This document shows, piece after piece, positions 7,379-7,805 of a DNA stretch of 7,805 nt. Position 1 is the stretch's first letter. Each line of letters starts with the position of its first letter. The notes below the pieces were generated by a model. That model was not told where the DNA came from. It ran no database searches and saw only the letters and a program-made list of their open reading frames with translations. The position numbers and the translations under genes were made by a program. The stretch is from Bacteroidales bacterium (GTDB lineage: Bacteria > Bacteroidota > Bacteroidia > Bacteroidales > UBA4181), in the NCBI GenBank assembly GCA_031264715.1, contig JAISDP010000005.1, positions 1 to 7,805 of the forward strand, given 5' to 3'.

Positions 7379-7382
7379 GGGG

Positions 7383-7733
7383 TTAGTAGACAGCAGGCGG
7401 TGCACGGAGGCTGATGCATCCGGTTAACCGCGCGAATAGCCTTCGGGGAGAAGGTTTGCAAAGAATGATTTCGTGGGTGGCAAAGGCAATGGTTGCCAGG
7501 GAGAACAAGGCAGCCGCAAAAGTCTGGAATAATGAAAGCGCCGAAATCAGGGTAACTTCCGATTCACTGGCCTCGGTACCGCTGTGGTCGCTGCTGTGCA
7601 TGTGCGAGTGCACAATGGTGACTCCGCCTATGGTATGGCAATGGTAAAAGAAACTCACGTTCGCGTAATAAGCCGCGAACAGTATCAGCAAGACGATTGC
7701 AAAAATCCGGTGGTGATATTGATCCTTTACCAA
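7383..7733 (-). CDS. Small His-rich two-span membrane protein
   Basis: This is a 116-residue protein with a span at about 11-30, the His-rich stretch HCHTIGGVTIVHSHMHSSDH (31-50), a second span at about 61-86, and a basic tail ending SLRAPPAVY. Basic residues at both ends suggest both ends are cytoplasmic and the His loop is periplasmic, where it could bind Zn, Co, Ni or Cu. I associate this layout, with the VTIVHSH and LRAPP motifs, with unnamed Bacteroidetes proteins beside metal efflux genes; the biochemical role is not known to me. No ATG is available before residue 45. I choose the TTG at 7733 because the TTG at 7754 lies inside the -7 promoter element; the longer start would give 123 residues. 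It lies just upstream of the adaptor gene on the same strand. Confidence 0.75.
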   Translation of the reverse strand: MVKDQYHHRIFAIVLLILFAAYYANVSFFYHCHTIGGVTIVHSHMHSSDHSGTEASESEVTLISALSLFQTFAAALFSLATIAFATHEIILCKPSPRRLFARLTGCISLRAPPAVY

Positions 7734-7751
7734 ATTGATTGAATGAGGGTA

Positions 7752-7759
7752 CAAAGATA
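7752..7759 (-). promoter_or_regulatory. -7 promoter element for the His-rich gene
   Basis: TATCTTTG on the minus strand matches the Bacteroidetes -7 consensus TAnnTTTG. No TTTG is seen at the ideal -33 spacing, so the match is partial, as expected for a regulated promoter. The RNA start would be near 7745, just before the TTG at 7733. Confidence 0.5.
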
Positions 7760-7805
7760 ATATAAAAACGCACTGCTGTCCGGTAAAAATAAATTTTGTT
7801 TTTGA

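Noticed and set aside
7037..7405. 122-codon minus-strand frame overlapping the adaptor start
   Set aside because: It overlaps both the end of the His-rich gene and the adaptor N-terminus, crosses the terminator and has no family resemblance. Its CQMAKLLTGS stretch reflects the 30-bp DNA repeat shared with 1408-1437.

Overview
The window looks like a chromosomal segment from a member of the Bacteroidota. Three things point there. The HU-like protein at the left is of the Bacteroidetes 'HU-HIG' type. The small His-rich membrane protein at the right, ending in SLRAPP, resembles proteins I associate with Bacteroides-type efflux loci. Upstream sequences match the Bacteroidetes promoter consensus (TTTG, about 19 bp, TAnnTTTG) rather than a sigma-70 -35/-10 pair, and clear Shine-Dalgarno sequences are lacking. 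Every confident gene lies on the minus strand, so transcription runs right to left.

Right to left: a short His-rich two-span membrane protein (7733-7383) has a good -7 element just upstream and a GC-rich hairpin plus T-run, with a competing hairpin, just downstream. Next comes a tripartite heavy-metal efflux system: a lipoprotein periplasmic adaptor (7176-6073), a CzcA/CusA-type RND pump (6070-3005, starting 2 bases after the adaptor stop), a 267-base gap with dyads and repeats, and a TolC/CzcC-type outer-membrane channel (2737-1475). The pump has the DFG...D...E signature of the divalent-cation (Co/Zn/Cd/Ni) branch and not the Cu/Ag signature. Adaptor, pump and channel should form one export complex across both membranes; the His-rich protein is probably an accessory metal-handling or sensing component. 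No regulator gene is present.

The left third (1-1474) holds few genes. A 480-base stretch (994-1474) has no convincing gene but contains direct repeats and a cluster of small hairpins. Then comes the most unusual unit: a compact transcription unit (about 1001-703, minus) with an excellent Bacteroidetes promoter, a 43-codon reading frame whose 3' end is an uninterrupted 24-unit GA/CT dinucleotide tract, a (CG)5 run, and a terminator hairpin. Below it is an HU-like DNA-binding protein (663-298), followed by a 22-bp tandem repeat with an inverted arm (182-262). The first 92 bases may hold the end of an unidentified gene.

The efflux operon is an ordinary family member. The parts that merit a second look are the dinucleotide-tract mini-gene, the paired 30-bp dyad elements in opposite orientation on either side of the efflux genes, the competing hairpins before the adaptor, and the 22-bp repeat array.
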